Assembly: GCA_002436505.1 (NCBI GenBank)
Contig: DJML01000072.1
Span: forward strand, 1-6,761
DNA from: Bacteroidetes bacterium UBA6491
GTDB lineage: Bacteria > Bacteroidota > Bacteroidia > NS11-12g > UBA9320
Length of the DNA: 6,761 nt
Direction of reading: 5' to 3'
Part shown: positions 6,208 to 6,761 of the stretch, piece by piece
How positions within the stretch are numbered: position 1 is the first letter of the stretch
Layout: each line of letters begins with the position of its first letter
Translations under genes and position numbers: made by a program
Notes under the pieces: generated by a model
Seen by the model: the letters and a program-made list of their open reading frames with translations, nothing else
What the model was told of the DNA's origin: nothing
The model's database searches: none

Positions 6208-6759
6208 TTATCGTATCAAGGTAAATGTACCTGAATACTTGTAAGCCTTATCATTTTTACCTGTTACTTCCAGGTAGTAAGCATACACATCGGATTGCGC
6301 TTCCGCTCCTTTGTATGTTCCATCCCATTTAGCTTCAGGGTCTTCTGATTCCCAGAGCAACTCACCCCAACGGTTGAAAACGAATAAATGGTACGATTTT
6401 ACACCGTCGTTCGTATAAGCCCTGAAACCTTCATTTTCGCCAGGACCTGATTCATTAGGAGTGAATGCATTAGGAATATAGATCAGTATATCCGGTCCTA
6501 CGATAACAGGTTTTGTTATAGTGCCGGAGCATCCGTGAACAGTCTCTACATAAAGGTTCACGTAGTATGTTGCTGTATCGGTGCCGTAATACCAAACCGG
6601 ATTTTCTTTGCCGGATGTGTCATCCTGTGTGTTTGGGTCTCCAAAATCCCAGCGATATGTCACAATGGATGCGCCAAGTACATTAGTAACTTTAGACGCG
6701 TTATTGAATGTGAATCTTGGGAACGCAGCGGTGGCAATGTTATTCGGATCCGGAAGGAA
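6208..6759 (-). CDS. T9SS cargo protein with PKD and type B sorting domains, 5'-truncated by the window
   Basis: This is the last 183 residues of a secreted protein on the minus strand. The frame stays open to the window edge. The GTG at 6661-6663 is not the start, because codons upstream of it (6664-6759) continue the PKD domain (FTFNNASKVTNVLGASIV). The PKD core YRWDFGDPNTQ begins just downstream, and that domain ends around VHGCSGTITKPVIVG. The final 80 or so residues are a gliding motility-associated/T9SS type B sorting domain: IPNAFTPNESG, FNRWGELLWES, WDGTYKG, VYAYYLEVTG and a terminal TFTLIR. It should be exported through the T9SS to the cell surface or medium. What it does there cannot be read from this fragment. 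It converges with pyrH, with 33 bases between stops. It resembles the C-terminus of the protein at the other end of the window in architecture but is clearly diverged. Confidence 0.92.
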   Translation of the reverse strand, partial: FLPDPNNIATAAFPRFTFNNASKVTNVLGASIVTYRWDFGDPNTQDDTSGKENPVWYYGTDTATYYVNLYVETVHGCSGTITKPVIVGPDILIYIPNAFTPNESGPGENEGFRAYTNDGVKSYHLFVFNRWGELLWESEDPEAKWDGTYKGAEAQSDVYAYYLEVTGKNDKAYKYSGTFTLIR

Positions 6760-6761
6760 AT

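Overview
The window is chromosomal DNA from a member of the Bacteroidota, with class and order unresolved. Three things support this. Both outer genes encode secreted proteins ending in the type B sorting domain of the type IX secretion system (T9SS), which is restricted to this phylum. The likely promoter upstream of rplM has the Bacteroidota -7 box TAnnTTTG. The translation genes start from A-rich leaders without Shine-Dalgarno sequences. No mobile element, CRISPR array, tRNA or rRNA was found.

Layout: (1) Positions 2-2461, + strand, hold the 3' part of a large modular surface or secreted protein. It has at least seven Ig-like modules with a GGxWxG core, then an Ig/PKD-like domain, a SprB-like domain, a PKD domain and a T9SS type B C-terminal domain. 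Its true start lies outside the window. (2) Positions 2462-2776 are non-coding, with no recognisable gene. (3) Positions 2777-5373 form a compact translation unit: promoter, rplM (uL13), rpsI (uS9), rpsB (uS2), tsf (EF-Ts) and a strong intrinsic terminator. (4) Positions 5407-6174 hold pyrH (UMP kinase), apparently with its own weaker promoter. (5) Positions 6208-6759, - strand, hold the 3' end of a second T9SS cargo protein (PKD plus type B sorting domain), convergent with pyrH and only 33 bases from it.

The central block supplies two ribosomal small-subunit proteins, one large-subunit protein, an elongation factor and the enzyme that makes UDP for pyrimidine nucleotide synthesis. This is a widely conserved bacterial neighbourhood. 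frr (ribosome recycling factor), which often follows pyrH, is not here; the convergent T9SS gene takes its place. The outer genes have no evident functional link to the housekeeping block.

I see no convincing undescribed system. The observations most worth a second look are the cysteine-paired repeat array of the first gene, the tsf/pyrH transcriptional break, and the uncharacterised non-coding stretch before rplM.
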